Source: Anaerolineales bacterium (GTDB taxonomy: Bacteria > Chloroflexota > Anaerolineae > Anaerolineales > JABWBV01). From it: a DNA stretch of 64,000 nt. Position numbers and translations under genes: made by a program. Shown piece after piece: positions 54,788-63,391 of the stretch (positions are counted from its first letter, which is position 1; every line of letters begins with the position of its first letter). The stretch is from positions 62,001 through 126,000 of the forward strand of contig JACKAX010000002.1 in NCBI GenBank assembly GCA_020634875.1, given 5' to 3'. Below the pieces are notes generated by a model that saw nothing but the letters and a program-made list of their open reading frames with translations, was not told the origin of the DNA and searched no databases.

Positions 54788-55231
54788 CTAATCAATCGGA
54801 TGATCTTCACGAGAAATCAGGGCGTTTTTCGTGTCATTATCGAAAACCAGACGCTTGATTTTCTTTCTTGAAGGGGCAAAATTGAGGATTAAGCCCACCT
54901 CGTAAGGGGTTGCTTTTAGATAATTCAACAATTGTGCTTCGTGTTCCAAGAGGATTTGTTGAGAAGCCTTTAATTCCAAGATAACCAGATCGTTCACAAC
55001 GATATCAGCAAAAAACTGACCTACTTGATAGCCTCGAAAATAGACCTGGATTTTCATTTGCTGATTCACTTTGAAACCGGCAGCTTTTAAAGCGATGACA
55101 AAAGCATTTTCATAGACCGCCTCACTAAAGCCATATCCTAATTCGCGGAGCACTTCCCAAAAGATTGCAATAATTTTATCTGTTAGCTCGACGTGTTTTC
55201 CCGGCGTTTCGTACACCTTTCGACCATTCAT
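54788..55231 (-). CDS. GxxExxY protein
   Basis: 147 residues. The name-giving motif is G-F-S-E-A-V-Y in LGYGFSEAVYENA. FADIVVNDLVILELKA has the D...E-x-K arrangement of a PD-(D/E)XK-like nuclease core, and the C-terminal NFAPSRKKIKRLV is typical of the family. The function is not established; these small proteins are often found among short repeats. It is flanked on both sides by palindromic repeats of one family. Confidence 0.9.
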   Translation of the reverse strand: MNGRKVYETPGKHVELTDKIIAIFWEVLRELGYGFSEAVYENAFVIALKAAGFKVNQQMKIQVYFRGYQVGQFFADIVVNDLVILELKASQQILLEHEAQLLNYLKATPYEVGLILNFAPSRKKIKRLVFDNDTKNALISREDHPID

Positions 55232-55255
55232 ATTGAGAATCCTTTTTGGCTATGA

Positions 55256-55560
55256 TAGTACACAGAAAACACAGAAGAAACAGAACACCACAGAAATATT
55301 TCTAAACCCACTTCTGCGTTCTTCCGTGCTTTCCATGCCTTCTGTGTACCATTCTATATGAAGAACATCGTACACAGATAACACAGAAGAAACAGAACAC
55401 CACAGAAATATTTCTAAACCCACTTCTGCGTTCTTCTGTGCTTTCCGTGCCTTCTGTGTACCACTTACACAGATCACGCAGAAGAAACAGAACGTCACAG
55501 CAATATTTCTAAACCTACTTCTGCGTCCTTCTGTGTTCTCTGTGCCTTCTGTGTATCATT
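55256..55560. repeat. Three tandem palindromic repeats, left side of the GxxExxY gene
   Basis: Three units of about 96 bp (55256-55352, 55368-55463, 55464-55560), each beginning near TACACAGA and ending near TCTGTGTA. All share AATATTTCTAAACC and CTTCTGCGT in the middle. The last ends one base before the GH97 stop. Related copies lie at 54620-54770. Confidence 0.9.
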
Positions 55561-55561
55561 C

Positions 55562-57859
55562 CTACGGTTGGTACGCAGGTAAAGAATTAATCTCTTCCTC
55601 CGACGCAGGATAAAACCGGATCGCCTGCCCGCCACTAGCAGCGAGGTTGAGGGTCAGGACGGTGGTGTAGTCAACAAGGGAGGAGGTGATGGAGATGGGC
55701 GTGGGGAAGCTTTCCCAGGCGACACCCACACCGTCGGCGTAGATTTGGGCAACATAGGTCACGCCGGGGGTCAGGAAGTCGAGGGAGGCGGTCAGTGTGC
55801 GGGCGTTTTCGTCCGTCATCGAGCCGAGGAACCATTCGTCGCTGTCGCGCTTTTGGCGGACGGTGGTGAGATAATCGCCGATTTGGGCGTCGAGGACGAG
55901 GGTTTGTTCCCAATCTGTGGGCACATCAAGGATGAATTGGAAGGCGGGTTTGCCTTCGTAGTTTTCGATCAGATCGGCGGCCATTTGCAGGGGGCTGTAA
56001 ATGTTGACGTATAGGGAAAGTTCTTTTGCCAGGGTGTGGGGAACTCGATTGTTGGGTTTATACCCATCGAGGGTCAGGTTGAAGATGCCGGGGGTGTAAT
56101 CCATCGGCCCGGCGAGGAGGCGGGTAAACGGCAGGATGAGGACATGATCGGGCGGATTGCCGCCGTTGTCGCCCCAGGCGTTGTATTCCTGGCCGCGGGC
56201 ACCCTCGCGGGTCATAAAGTTCGGGTACGTGCGACGGAGGCCGGTGTCTTTGATCGGTTCGTGGGCGTCAATCATAATGTGGTATTTCGCCGCGGTCTCG
56301 ATGACGCGCTGATAATGTTCCACCATGAACTGCCCATGATGCCATTCCAGCCCCGCGATTTTCCCGTTGGCGTCATACCGCCGGATGCCCTGCCCCCAGT
56401 TGACGTACCCGGTTTTGACGGTATCAATCCCCAGGCTTTCGTACAACGCAAACGCGTCATCCATTTGGGCTTCGTAATTGGCAATCGCCCCCGCCGTTTC
56501 ATTGTGCCCGATAATCTTCGTGCCCAACGATGCGGCATACTCCGCCAACCCTTGCAAATCGTAATCGGGGTAGGGCGTGGTGAAGTCGAACCGGTCGCCG
56601 TTGACCGTCCAATCGCCATCCCAACCGAGATTCCATCCCTCAACAAGCACGCCGGAAAAGCCATATTTCGCGGCAAAATCGAGATAGGCTTTGGTATTTT
56701 CAGTCGTGGCCCCATGCCGGTCGCCACTGCCCCACGTCCACTTGTCGAGGTGCATCCCCCACCAAATGCCGACGTATTTGCCAGGTTTGACCCACGAAAC
56801 ATCGCCGAGGGCGTTCGGTTCGTTCAGGTTCAGGATCAGGTAAGAGGTGATGAGGTCGCCGGGGGTTTCGGCGATTTGGAGGGTGCGCCACGGGGTTTTG
56901 AGGGGGGTCTGCGCCCGGACGAGCACGCCATCCGACCAGGGGAAAAGGTTCGCTTTCAGCACAAGGTTCTCTTCCGATTGCAGGGCCATGGACGAGTAAT
57001 TGAGCAGGGCGGCCTCGTGGATGCTGAGGTACAGCCCGTCTTTCGTCTGCATCGTGAGCGGAGTGTGAACACCTGTCCGGGCGAACTTCGCCATCTGACT
57101 GAGGGAAGTCTGACGATAGAGGTATTCGTACCGGTTTTCGAGAAACGCGCCGATCCACCACGCCTGATGGTCGCCGTTGAGCGCAAATTCGGTTTGTTCA
57201 TCCATGATCTCGAACGCTCCCAGATTCGGCTGTTCCGGGAATTCGTACCGGAACCCAACGCCATCATCAAACACACGAAAGACGACGACCAACTCGCGCG
57301 GTGTCTCGCCCCCGTCCGTGAGCCATACCCGAAGTTCGTTGTGATGATCGCGGATGTCTTTGACTTCGCCCCACGGTTGGGTCCAGGTTTCGTCGAAGGT
57401 GGAGGTTTCGGAATCCACGATACTCAGCCCAGCGTTGAGGGGTGCGTCATCGAGGAAGGTGAACCCCATTTTCGAGGGCAGGAGGATGTCTGCACCGTTG
57501 CGGGTGACGCTGTAATAGGGCACGCCATCAATCAGCCCGAAGCGGGCTTCGTTTTGCCCATCCGGGGAGGCGACGCGCAGGCTATCCGCAGGCATGGTGA
57601 GGGTATCGCGCGGGGTGGAGCCAGGACTGCCGCCGCCCGCGGTCTGGGTGGCGAGGGCAATTTCGATGCGGTTAAGCGTTGGGGTGGGTTCGACCGCGGG
57701 AGGGGGTTCGGTGGGGTCAGGACTGGCGACCGGGGGAGTGGATGTAAGGGTCGAAGGTAAATTTTGCGGGGATGGTTCAGATGAAGGAGAAGGCGTGGGT
57801 TGGTTACACGCGGCGAGTATAAAAATAAAGGTTAGAAGCAAAAGGATTGATTTTTTCAT
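55562..57859 (-). CDS. Secreted GH97 alpha-glucosidase-like lipoprotein
   Basis: 765 residues. A signal peptide and LAAC lipobox (Cys about 18) precede a Pro/Ser/Thr linker of about 60 residues. The N-terminal beta-sandwich starts at LRVASPDGQNEARFGLIDG. The barrel has WGMHLDKWTWGSG, GVLVEGWNLGWDGDW and DTVKTGYVNWGQG. The last lacks the Asp expected in retaining alpha-galactosidases, which favours the inverting, SusB-like alpha-glucosidase branch. The enzyme should act on outer alpha-glucan chains. It is last in a tight unit with the BTAD regulator. Confidence 0.9.
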   Translation of the reverse strand: MKKSILLLLTFIFILAACNQPTPSPSSEPSPQNLPSTLTSTPPVASPDPTEPPPAVEPTPTLNRIEIALATQTAGGGSPGSTPRDTLTMPADSLRVASPDGQNEARFGLIDGVPYYSVTRNGADILLPSKMGFTFLDDAPLNAGLSIVDSETSTFDETWTQPWGEVKDIRDHHNELRVWLTDGGETPRELVVVFRVFDDGVGFRYEFPEQPNLGAFEIMDEQTEFALNGDHQAWWIGAFLENRYEYLYRQTSLSQMAKFARTGVHTPLTMQTKDGLYLSIHEAALLNYSSMALQSEENLVLKANLFPWSDGVLVRAQTPLKTPWRTLQIAETPGDLITSYLILNLNEPNALGDVSWVKPGKYVGIWWGMHLDKWTWGSGDRHGATTENTKAYLDFAAKYGFSGVLVEGWNLGWDGDWTVNGDRFDFTTPYPDYDLQGLAEYAASLGTKIIGHNETAGAIANYEAQMDDAFALYESLGIDTVKTGYVNWGQGIRRYDANGKIAGLEWHHGQFMVEHYQRVIETAAKYHIMIDAHEPIKDTGLRRTYPNFMTREGARGQEYNAWGDNGGNPPDHVLILPFTRLLAGPMDYTPGIFNLTLDGYKPNNRVPHTLAKELSLYVNIYSPLQMAADLIENYEGKPAFQFILDVPTDWEQTLVLDAQIGDYLTTVRQKRDSDEWFLGSMTDENARTLTASLDFLTPGVTYVAQIYADGVGVAWESFPTPISITSSLVDYTTVLTLNLAASGGQAIRFYPASEEEINSLPAYQP

Positions 57860-57862
57860 ACG

Positions 57863-58036
57863 TTATTTCTTTTTGTTGCGCCGGTAAGTCGCCCACCAGA
57901 CAACATAAAATATGGTCACGCCAATCATCACAATCCAGATACCCGTATTTCCCATGGTCATAACGGCGTACCGGCCAATGGCAATGAATATGAGGGCGAA
58001 GATCAACCGGCGAAGAAAAATTGAGACATTTGGCAT
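57863..58036 (-). CDS. Very small two-helix membrane protein
   Basis: 57 residues (MPNVSIFLRR...). A basic N-terminus is followed by two hydrophobic segments, LIFALIFIAIGRYAV and GIWIVMIGVTIFYVVWW, and a basic tail YRRNKKK. AAGGAG lies 7 bases before the ATG. It lies 3 bases before GH97 and 11 bases after the zinc-ribbon membrane protein, so it is very likely co-transcribed. The function is unknown. Confidence 0.75.
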   Translation of the reverse strand: MPNVSIFLRRLIFALIFIAIGRYAVMTMGNTGIWIVMIGVTIFYVVWWATYRRNKKK

Positions 58037-58047
58037 GAGGGTGCTCC

Positions 58048-58383
58048 TTATTTACTTTCTTTCCCGCCCACCGACAAACGCTCTGTCCGAACAAAGGATC
58101 GTTCCCAGGTGTGCTGGCAGTGTTTACATTCGTAGTAATCAATGATTTTCTCAGATTTGATACGTACTAGTTCTTTACCGGTGCGGTCCATCTTGATGCC
58201 CATAGGTTCGGTTTCGGTCGTTGTGATGAAACCTGCCGCACCGCGTTTGCAACTCGGACACCGGCGCAATTTGCTATCCACCGCGCGATAGATGAAAAAC
58301 CCGCCGATGAGCCAGATGACGGCGAAGACCGCGAGAATGCCGAGAAAGATCAGGGTGTAATAGAAGAGGTCTAAATAGTTCAT
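58048..58383 (-). CDS. Membrane protein with zinc ribbon
   Basis: 111 residues. One or two N-terminal membrane helices (YYTLIFLGILAVFAVIWLIGGFFIY) are followed by a cytoplasmic part with CPSCKRG and CKHCQ, a four-Cys zinc ribbon. It lies 12 bases after the BTAD gene and before the 57-residue membrane protein. It may be a sensor partner of the regulator, but the function is unknown. Confidence 0.8.
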   Translation of the reverse strand: MNYLDLFYYTLIFLGILAVFAVIWLIGGFFIYRAVDSKLRRCPSCKRGAAGFITTTETEPMGIKMDRTGKELVRIKSEKIIDYYECKHCQHTWERSFVRTERLSVGGKESK

Positions 58384-58395
58384 GCGTTTACCCGT

Positions 58396-61300
58396 TTACA
58401 GGGCTTCCTGTAAGACCGAGTCTTCGCGCCATACCTGGAGCCAGGAAGTGAGAACTTGGGTGGCGGCAGTCCACAAAGCCTGGCCGGGGTCGGTTTCCGG
58501 GGCGGGCGAGGGGGAAAGGGGGGTGATGGTTTCGGGCAAATGCCGGTAAACGGCGTCCCGGAAGAAGGGGGCATTTACCAATAAAGGCGTGCTTTGAAGG
58601 GGTTGATAGACCGATTGCGCTTGTTCGGGATCGGTTTGTGCGAGGTATAAACACAAGGCCGGGAAGGTAAACAGCAGGGGGATAAAGCCCCGTGTTTCAA
58701 TCGAGGCCCAGAGAATATCCACGAGGGTTTTATAGGCTTCTTCAAAATTGCCATCCAGCACAGCCACGACAGCCAGGGTCGCTTGCGACCAGGCAACTTG
58801 CTCGTCATCGGTGATCATCTGATACAGCTCGATACTGGTTTCGAAATGGTTTCGGGCTTCGGCCAGTTTGCCTTCGGCCAAGGCCAGCCACCCCAGCACA
58901 CGATGAATTCTGCCGTCAATAAAGCGTTCGATGAAAATGCCTTGTTTGATGGTGTTGAGCAGGCGAACCTGGGCATGGGCTTCCGGGTAGCGTCCCGCGA
59001 GGATGAGAAACTCCAACCAGCAAACCACGGTAAAAATGCGGGCAGAGGGGTTCAGGGTTTGGGAGAGGGCCAGGGCTTTCTGTAATTCTTCTTCGGCTTG
59101 TTCAAAATTTCCGGCCATCCATTTGGAAATCCCCATGTGGCTTTGCGTGGGGAGAGTCTGGTAGGGCAGTCCTAATTCGATGGAGATAGCAATGGCTTCA
59201 GCGAAGCGTGCATAGGCTTGCTCAAACTGGCCCAAATAAAGCAACAAAAAGCCGGAGGACTCCAGCCCGCGGATCACCTCCCATGGATGGTTGCTGATTT
59301 TCGCCAGCGTAATGCTCTCATCCAAATAAGCCTGCGCCTCCTGGTACGAGATCAGCCTCCGGGCGGCCCACCCCAACGAATTCAGCGAGTTAATCTCACC
59401 CCACACATTTTCATATTTTTTTGCCGCGATCAGCGCCTTGCTATACCAATGTTTGGCCTCACTGGGTAACCCGGATGAGCTGGCAATATCGCCCAGGGCC
59501 ATCATGTTGCGGATGATCATCCACGGATAGGCAATCTCTGTGCTGATAGCCAGGGATTGTTCGATCAGCGTCTTTGCAACACTCGAACTCCCGGATAACA
59601 GGTTCAAGATGCCTTGATAAAACAGAATTAGCCCTTTTTCCACGCGGGCATCCACACCCAATGCCTCCAATTCATGCACAATCGCGATCGCTTGCTCCAA
59701 CATGCGGGAGGCCAGGTCATGCTGGAAGAAGAGATTGAAGTACCCCATCCACGAAAGGAGATTCGCCTGGAGACGCTTGTAAAGGATGCCATCACCAGGG
59801 AGAGTCTGGCGTAACATGTCCAACCCATTTTTGCACAGGGCAACCCCCTCATCAGCGCGCCAGCTCCAGTCGTAATAAAAACAAATCCCGTTAATCGCCC
59901 GGTTGAGATGCGTCAACTCCTGGTGTTCAATCGCCCAGTCACAGGCAAAACGGATGTTGTTGTGATCCATTTCCAACCGCTCGATGGCAGGTTGCATCTG
60001 CCCATCCATAAAGAGTTGGAGATGTTTTTCGGATTCACCGCTAAAAAAATCGCTGAAGCAATTATAAGCATCAAACTCATCCTGCGGATTTTCGGCTAAC
60101 TGTTCCGCGCCATACTGCCGTAGCAATTCATGCACCTGGTAACGGTTCTTCTCCCGGTCATATTGCAACAGGGATTTACTGACCAGCGTCGCCAGGTTTT
60201 GCAATTTTGCGTGGGTGATTTTCTCCGCCGCGTGCCGGGAAAACGTACCCCGAAAAATGGACAGCCGCGCAAAGAATTGTTGCTCCCCCTCGCTCAACAG
60301 GTTCCAGGACGAGTCAAACACCGCACGAATACTGCGGTGCCGGTCAGGGATGTTCCGTAAATCCGTCTCCAGAAAGTCAAGGCATTTCTGAATCTCCAGC
60401 ACAATTTCGTTCAGCGAAAGCATATCTACCCACGAGGCCGCCAGTTCCAACCCAAGCGGCATCCCTCCCACCAACCGGCAAATCCGGGTGAGTGACACCA
60501 TATCCGCCTCAGTCACCGTGAAATCAGGCTGAACCCGCCGCGCACTTTGGAGAAACAGCTCCATTGAAGTGTATGCCCCCGGACTGTCCGGCGCTTCCCA
60601 GTCAGGAAAATCCAGGCCCTGAATGGGGAAAACCTGTTCTTCCCTGATCCGCAGACGTTCCCGCGAAGTCACCAGAACATGAAGATTCGGCGCGGCTTGC
60701 AGAATATCCGAAACGATCTCGGCCCCTTCGATCAGATGCTCAAAGTTGTCCAAAATTAACAACATGCTCCGCTCCGCCAGATACCCTATCAGCTTTTCTT
60801 TTTGCGTGGTGACTGATTGCGAGGCCCGCTCCATTGACTCCGTGTTTTGGCTGACCTCCAGCGGAATCCCCAACGTTTTACCAATGAGCGGAATAATTTG
60901 TTCCGGTGAACTGATGGAAACCAGCGAAATAAAGAACACCCCATCCGGGAAACAATACCCGTCTTCCGCGGGGTGGTAGTCCACCAGCTTTTCTCCTACC
61001 GCGAGCGCTAACCGTGTTTTCCCCATCCCCCCCGGACCGACGACTGTAACCTGACGGACTCCCTGCCCCACCAGCATTTCCTCCAGCGTCGCCAACTCCT
61101 CCCGGCGTCCGACAAACGCGGTGGGTTGGGAGGGGAGGGTATGCCGGGGGCGGGCGGGCTGTTCGGGTTCAGGCAGCGGGGGCGTGGATAACGTGCGAAG
61201 CGGCGGAAACGATTGGTTGTGTAAATCGGGATGGAGTAGCCCGTAAATATGTACCGGATGAGCGATACTGCGGAGATTTTGCGGCCCGAAATCCACCCAG

Positions 61301-62541
61301 CGCGCGCCGGTTGGCAGCGAAAACGTTTGTTGGATCTCGTCCGAAACGAGGATTTGCCCCCCCCAGCCTGCATCCATTATCCGTGAGGTGTGGTTCAGCA
61401 CCGGGCCATAGTAGCGGTCTTCTTCTTTAAAGTAGTCAATACCCTTTTTCACAGTTGGAACGCCGTGCAAGCCAATCCGAATTTTCAGCGTTCCGATCTC
61501 GCCCCAATCCGTGCGCTCAAACGCTTTTTGAATCGCCAGGACGCACGCCAACGGATCGCCTGTCTCGAACACAGCTTTGACGCCATCCCCGCGCAATTCC
61601 AGAATCCGCCCACCGTGTGCGGGGATTTGTTCTTCCAAAATGGCGTTGTGCCGCATCAAGGCGGCCAACATTGTCTTGTGATAGGTGTCCCATAGTTGGG
61701 TAGACCCTTCAATGTCGGTCAACATAAACACGGGCATCCCCTGGGGCAAGGCTCGCATTTTTGCGCGTTTGGGCAATTTCGCCGGGTACGCATTTGTGAG
61801 AATCTGTTGGTGAAGTTGCTGCGTTTCTTCACTCGGACTCACCCCCAACTCTTCCCGTAACCGTTGTTGGCAAAGCTGATATTGGGCTAACGCGGTATTG
61901 CGTTGTCCATTGCTCGCCAGGGCCATCATTAACTGGCGGTACGCCGACTCGCGGAGCCGGTCCACTTCCAATTGTTTCCAGGCAAAGGTTTGGGCATCCT
62001 CGTAATCCCCCTGTTCGAGGGCGTGTTGGGTGGTTTCGTCGAGTTTTTGGAGAAGTTGCCTGCGTAATTTCTCCCGGAGCGTTTCCGCCCATTCTTCAAA
62101 GGCGCTGCTATCCACCAGATAGAAGTCAGACAAAAAATTACCCCGGTAAAGCGCCGCCGCGCGGGCCGGATCAGTCTCTAAACAAGCCTGAAAATCATCC
62201 ACATCCAGGCGGACATCTGCCGCCGGATTGAGTTGCAGAGTCAGGCGCTCTGCCAGGATTAACGGAACCTGCCCGTTCCCGGATTTGCTGTTGACCTCGG
62301 GGATGGTTTGCCGGAGCCGGTAAATCGTCTGGCGCAGGTTAACCTGGGCGGACTCAAGCAAGGTGTCCGGCCAGAGAAAATCCATCAACACTTCCCGGCG
62401 GTGGGGGCGATCCTTTTCCATTGCCAGGTAAACCAACAAGGCCTGCACTTTCGCCGTGCGAAACTCATACACGGATTGATCGTCCAGCAACGCGGTTAAG
62501 GGACCAAGCAGGTTCAACGTCAAGGCAGGCATGTTTTCCAT
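58396..62541 (-). CDS. BTAD (SARP-like) / class III cyclase / STAND ATPase / TPR regulator
   Basis: 1381 residues. The head is a winged-helix (about 5-85, FRTAKVQALLVYLAMEK then RREVLMDFLWPD) plus a BTAD domain to about 250, as in SARP regulators. A class III cyclase domain (about 270-430) has both metal Asp (LTDIEGST, LRGDG) and the Asn/Arg pair (LNHTSR), so it may be active. A STAND ATPase (VVGPGGMGKTRLA) and a long TPR region follow. There is no signal peptide. It heads the run to GH97, so it probably activates that unit or the divergent small gene. A SARP-type repeat array lies about 120-170 bases upstream. The start is the first ATG; another is 3 codons inside. Confidence 0.9.
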   Translation of the reverse strand: MENMPALTLNLLGPLTALLDDQSVYEFRTAKVQALLVYLAMEKDRPHRREVLMDFLWPDTLLESAQVNLRQTIYRLRQTIPEVNSKSGNGQVPLILAERLTLQLNPAADVRLDVDDFQACLETDPARAAALYRGNFLSDFYLVDSSAFEEWAETLREKLRRQLLQKLDETTQHALEQGDYEDAQTFAWKQLEVDRLRESAYRQLMMALASNGQRNTALAQYQLCQQRLREELGVSPSEETQQLHQQILTNAYPAKLPKRAKMRALPQGMPVFMLTDIEGSTQLWDTYHKTMLAALMRHNAILEEQIPAHGGRILELRGDGVKAVFETGDPLACVLAIQKAFERTDWGEIGTLKIRIGLHGVPTVKKGIDYFKEEDRYYGPVLNHTSRIMDAGWGGQILVSDEIQQTFSLPTGARWVDFGPQNLRSIAHPVHIYGLLHPDLHNQSFPPLRTLSTPPLPEPEQPARPRHTLPSQPTAFVGRREELATLEEMLVGQGVRQVTVVGPGGMGKTRLALAVGEKLVDYHPAEDGYCFPDGVFFISLVSISSPEQIIPLIGKTLGIPLEVSQNTESMERASQSVTTQKEKLIGYLAERSMLLILDNFEHLIEGAEIVSDILQAAPNLHVLVTSRERLRIREEQVFPIQGLDFPDWEAPDSPGAYTSMELFLQSARRVQPDFTVTEADMVSLTRICRLVGGMPLGLELAASWVDMLSLNEIVLEIQKCLDFLETDLRNIPDRHRSIRAVFDSSWNLLSEGEQQFFARLSIFRGTFSRHAAEKITHAKLQNLATLVSKSLLQYDREKNRYQVHELLRQYGAEQLAENPQDEFDAYNCFSDFFSGESEKHLQLFMDGQMQPAIERLEMDHNNIRFACDWAIEHQELTHLNRAINGICFYYDWSWRADEGVALCKNGLDMLRQTLPGDGILYKRLQANLLSWMGYFNLFFQHDLASRMLEQAIAIVHELEALGVDARVEKGLILFYQGILNLLSGSSSVAKTLIEQSLAISTEIAYPWMIIRNMMALGDIASSSGLPSEAKHWYSKALIAAKKYENVWGEINSLNSLGWAARRLISYQEAQAYLDESITLAKISNHPWEVIRGLESSGFLLLYLGQFEQAYARFAEAIAISIELGLPYQTLPTQSHMGISKWMAGNFEQAEEELQKALALSQTLNPSARIFTVVCWLEFLILAGRYPEAHAQVRLLNTIKQGIFIERFIDGRIHRVLGWLALAEGKLAEARNHFETSIELYQMITDDEQVAWSQATLAVVAVLDGNFEEAYKTLVDILWASIETRGFIPLLFTFPALCLYLAQTDPEQAQSVYQPLQSTPLLVNAPFFRDAVYRHLPETITPLSPSPAPETDPGQALWTAATQVLTSWLQVWREDSVLQEAL

Positions 62542-62571
62542 TTTAGCATGTTCCGTATGTTCGAGATGATG

Positions 62572-62589
62572 GACTTAAGATCATAAGTC
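62572..62589. repeat. Short inverted repeat upstream of the BTAD gene
   Basis: GACTTA and TAAGTC around a 6-base centre, 31 bases upstream of the BTAD start. It could be an operator for the regulator gene. Confidence 0.45.
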
Positions 62590-62659
62590 ATTCAAAGAGT
62601 CTCCTCCCTAAACCTGAGCAGTTACCAAATCATGGCGAAAACGATAGCGCCAAAAACTG

Positions 62660-62709
62660 TCACGGAAAATCCCTGCGATTTCACGGTACAGTCACGGACG
62701 GGTCACGGA
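62660..62709 (+). promoter_or_regulatory. TCACGG direct repeats at 11-bp steps (probable SARP binding site)
   Basis: TCACGG occurs at 62660, 62681, 62692 and 62703, spaced 21, 11 and 11 bases. A degenerate TCCCTG sits at 62670, in phase with the 11-base steps. SARP proteins bind heptamer repeats at 11-bp steps close to a -10; here GAAAAT at 62717-62722 lies 7 bases after the last heptamer. It faces the 63-codon gene. Confidence 0.65.
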
Positions 62710-62776
62710 CATTTGGGAAAATAGGGACATAGAAAACAAACGAACCAATCACTTTCACCGAGAAAGGAGCAACCTC

Positions 62777-62968
62777 ATGAACCACCCCGATATCTCAACC
62801 TACAACGCCAACCTCTACCTGGTCAAGATGATCCACGACGCTGAAGAGTATCGTCAGGCCCAAAAGCTGACCCCTCAGCCGACCGAACGAAATCTGCTAG
62901 GCTGGTTGAAGAAACTGCCCGCACTAACCACCGAAACCCTCAAAAAGCCCGCCGCCCCCACCGCATAA
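62777..62968 (+). CDS. Small protein of unknown function, probable SARP target
   Basis: 63 residues (MNHPDISTYNANLYLVK...). AAAGGAG lies 7 bases before the ATG. There is no signal peptide or membrane helix; the C-terminus is Pro/Ala-rich (LKKPAAPTA). It is divergent from the BTAD regulator, with the TCACGG array between. A strong terminator follows 30 bases after the stop, so it is a complete one-gene unit. No family was recognised; the size recalls peptide genes placed beside regulators. Confidence 0.75.
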   Translation: MNHPDISTYNANLYLVKMIHDAEEYRQAQKLTPQPTERNLLGWLKKLPALTTETLKKPAAPTA

Positions 62969-62997
62969 ACCGAATAAACGGCATTGCGGCCACAGGA

Positions 62998-63035
62998 AAC
63001 AAAGCAATCTCCCCAAAGAGATTGCTTTGTTGTTT
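62998..63035 (+). terminator. Intrinsic terminator of the small gene
   Basis: A 14-bp perfect stem (AACAAAGCAATCTC and complement) with a 6-base loop, followed by GTTTAAAC. It ends the small-gene transcript. From here to 63545 there is no convincing gene. Confidence 0.75.
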
Positions 63036-63133
63036 AAACCCCCAACCCGTTTCGACGGGTTTCCGCTCCCAGACGCCGAAATCCCATTCGGTGGCGTCCC
63101 ATCCGGCGGCTGAGATTGTTCAGAGCCAGGTTA

Positions 63134-63272
63134 TAGAAAGTTACAAGGCCTCTGTGGTTGCCTGCAGAGGGCTTGTAGAAAGTTACAAGCCGTCTGCGGG
63201 CAAAAAAATGGTCGTGTAGAAAGTTACAAGGGCATTGTGGTTGCCTGCAACGGGCTTCCAGAAAGTTACAAG
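63134..63272. repeat. Four copies of a 14-bp repeat at 41-42 bp steps
   Basis: TAGAAAGTTACAAG at 63134, 63176, 63217 and (first base C) 63259. The 28 bases between copies also alternate: units 1 and 3 share GTGGTTGCCTGCA, units 2 and 4 share TCAAAAAAAT-like A-runs. So it looks like an 84-bp unit duplicated. There is no coding frame through it. Confidence 0.85.
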
Positions 63273-63328
63273 GGGGTTGCGGTAGTCAAAAAAATATAAA
63301 GAAGTTATTCGTAGTTGCTCACAGAAAA

Positions 63329-63391
63329 AGGTGGGGTGGACGTGATGAAATCCTGCCCAATTAAGCATATCTCCGCACGTCCACCCCACCT
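63329..63391. repeat. Long hairpin upstream of the last GH13 gene
   Basis: A perfect 16-bp stem (AGGTGGGGTGGACGTG and complement) with a 31-base loop. On the minus strand CTTTTTC follows; on the plus strand there is no T-run. It is 155 bases before the GH13 start. Confidence 0.6.

Noticed and set aside
55256..55560. CRISPR array
   Set aside because: Units are palindromic and similar over their whole 96 bp, with no unique spacers.
56036..57760. 574-codon open frame antisense to GH97
   Set aside because: A shadow of GC-rich codons in a recognised enzyme; no ribosome site or motif.
63022..63219. 65-codon open frame through the 42-bp repeats
   Set aside because: The repeat period is 41 or 42, so the frame is not kept, and it starts within the preceding terminator.
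63134..63272. CRISPR array
   Set aside because: The repeat core is only 14 bp, spacers are similar to each other in alternation, and no cas gene is present.
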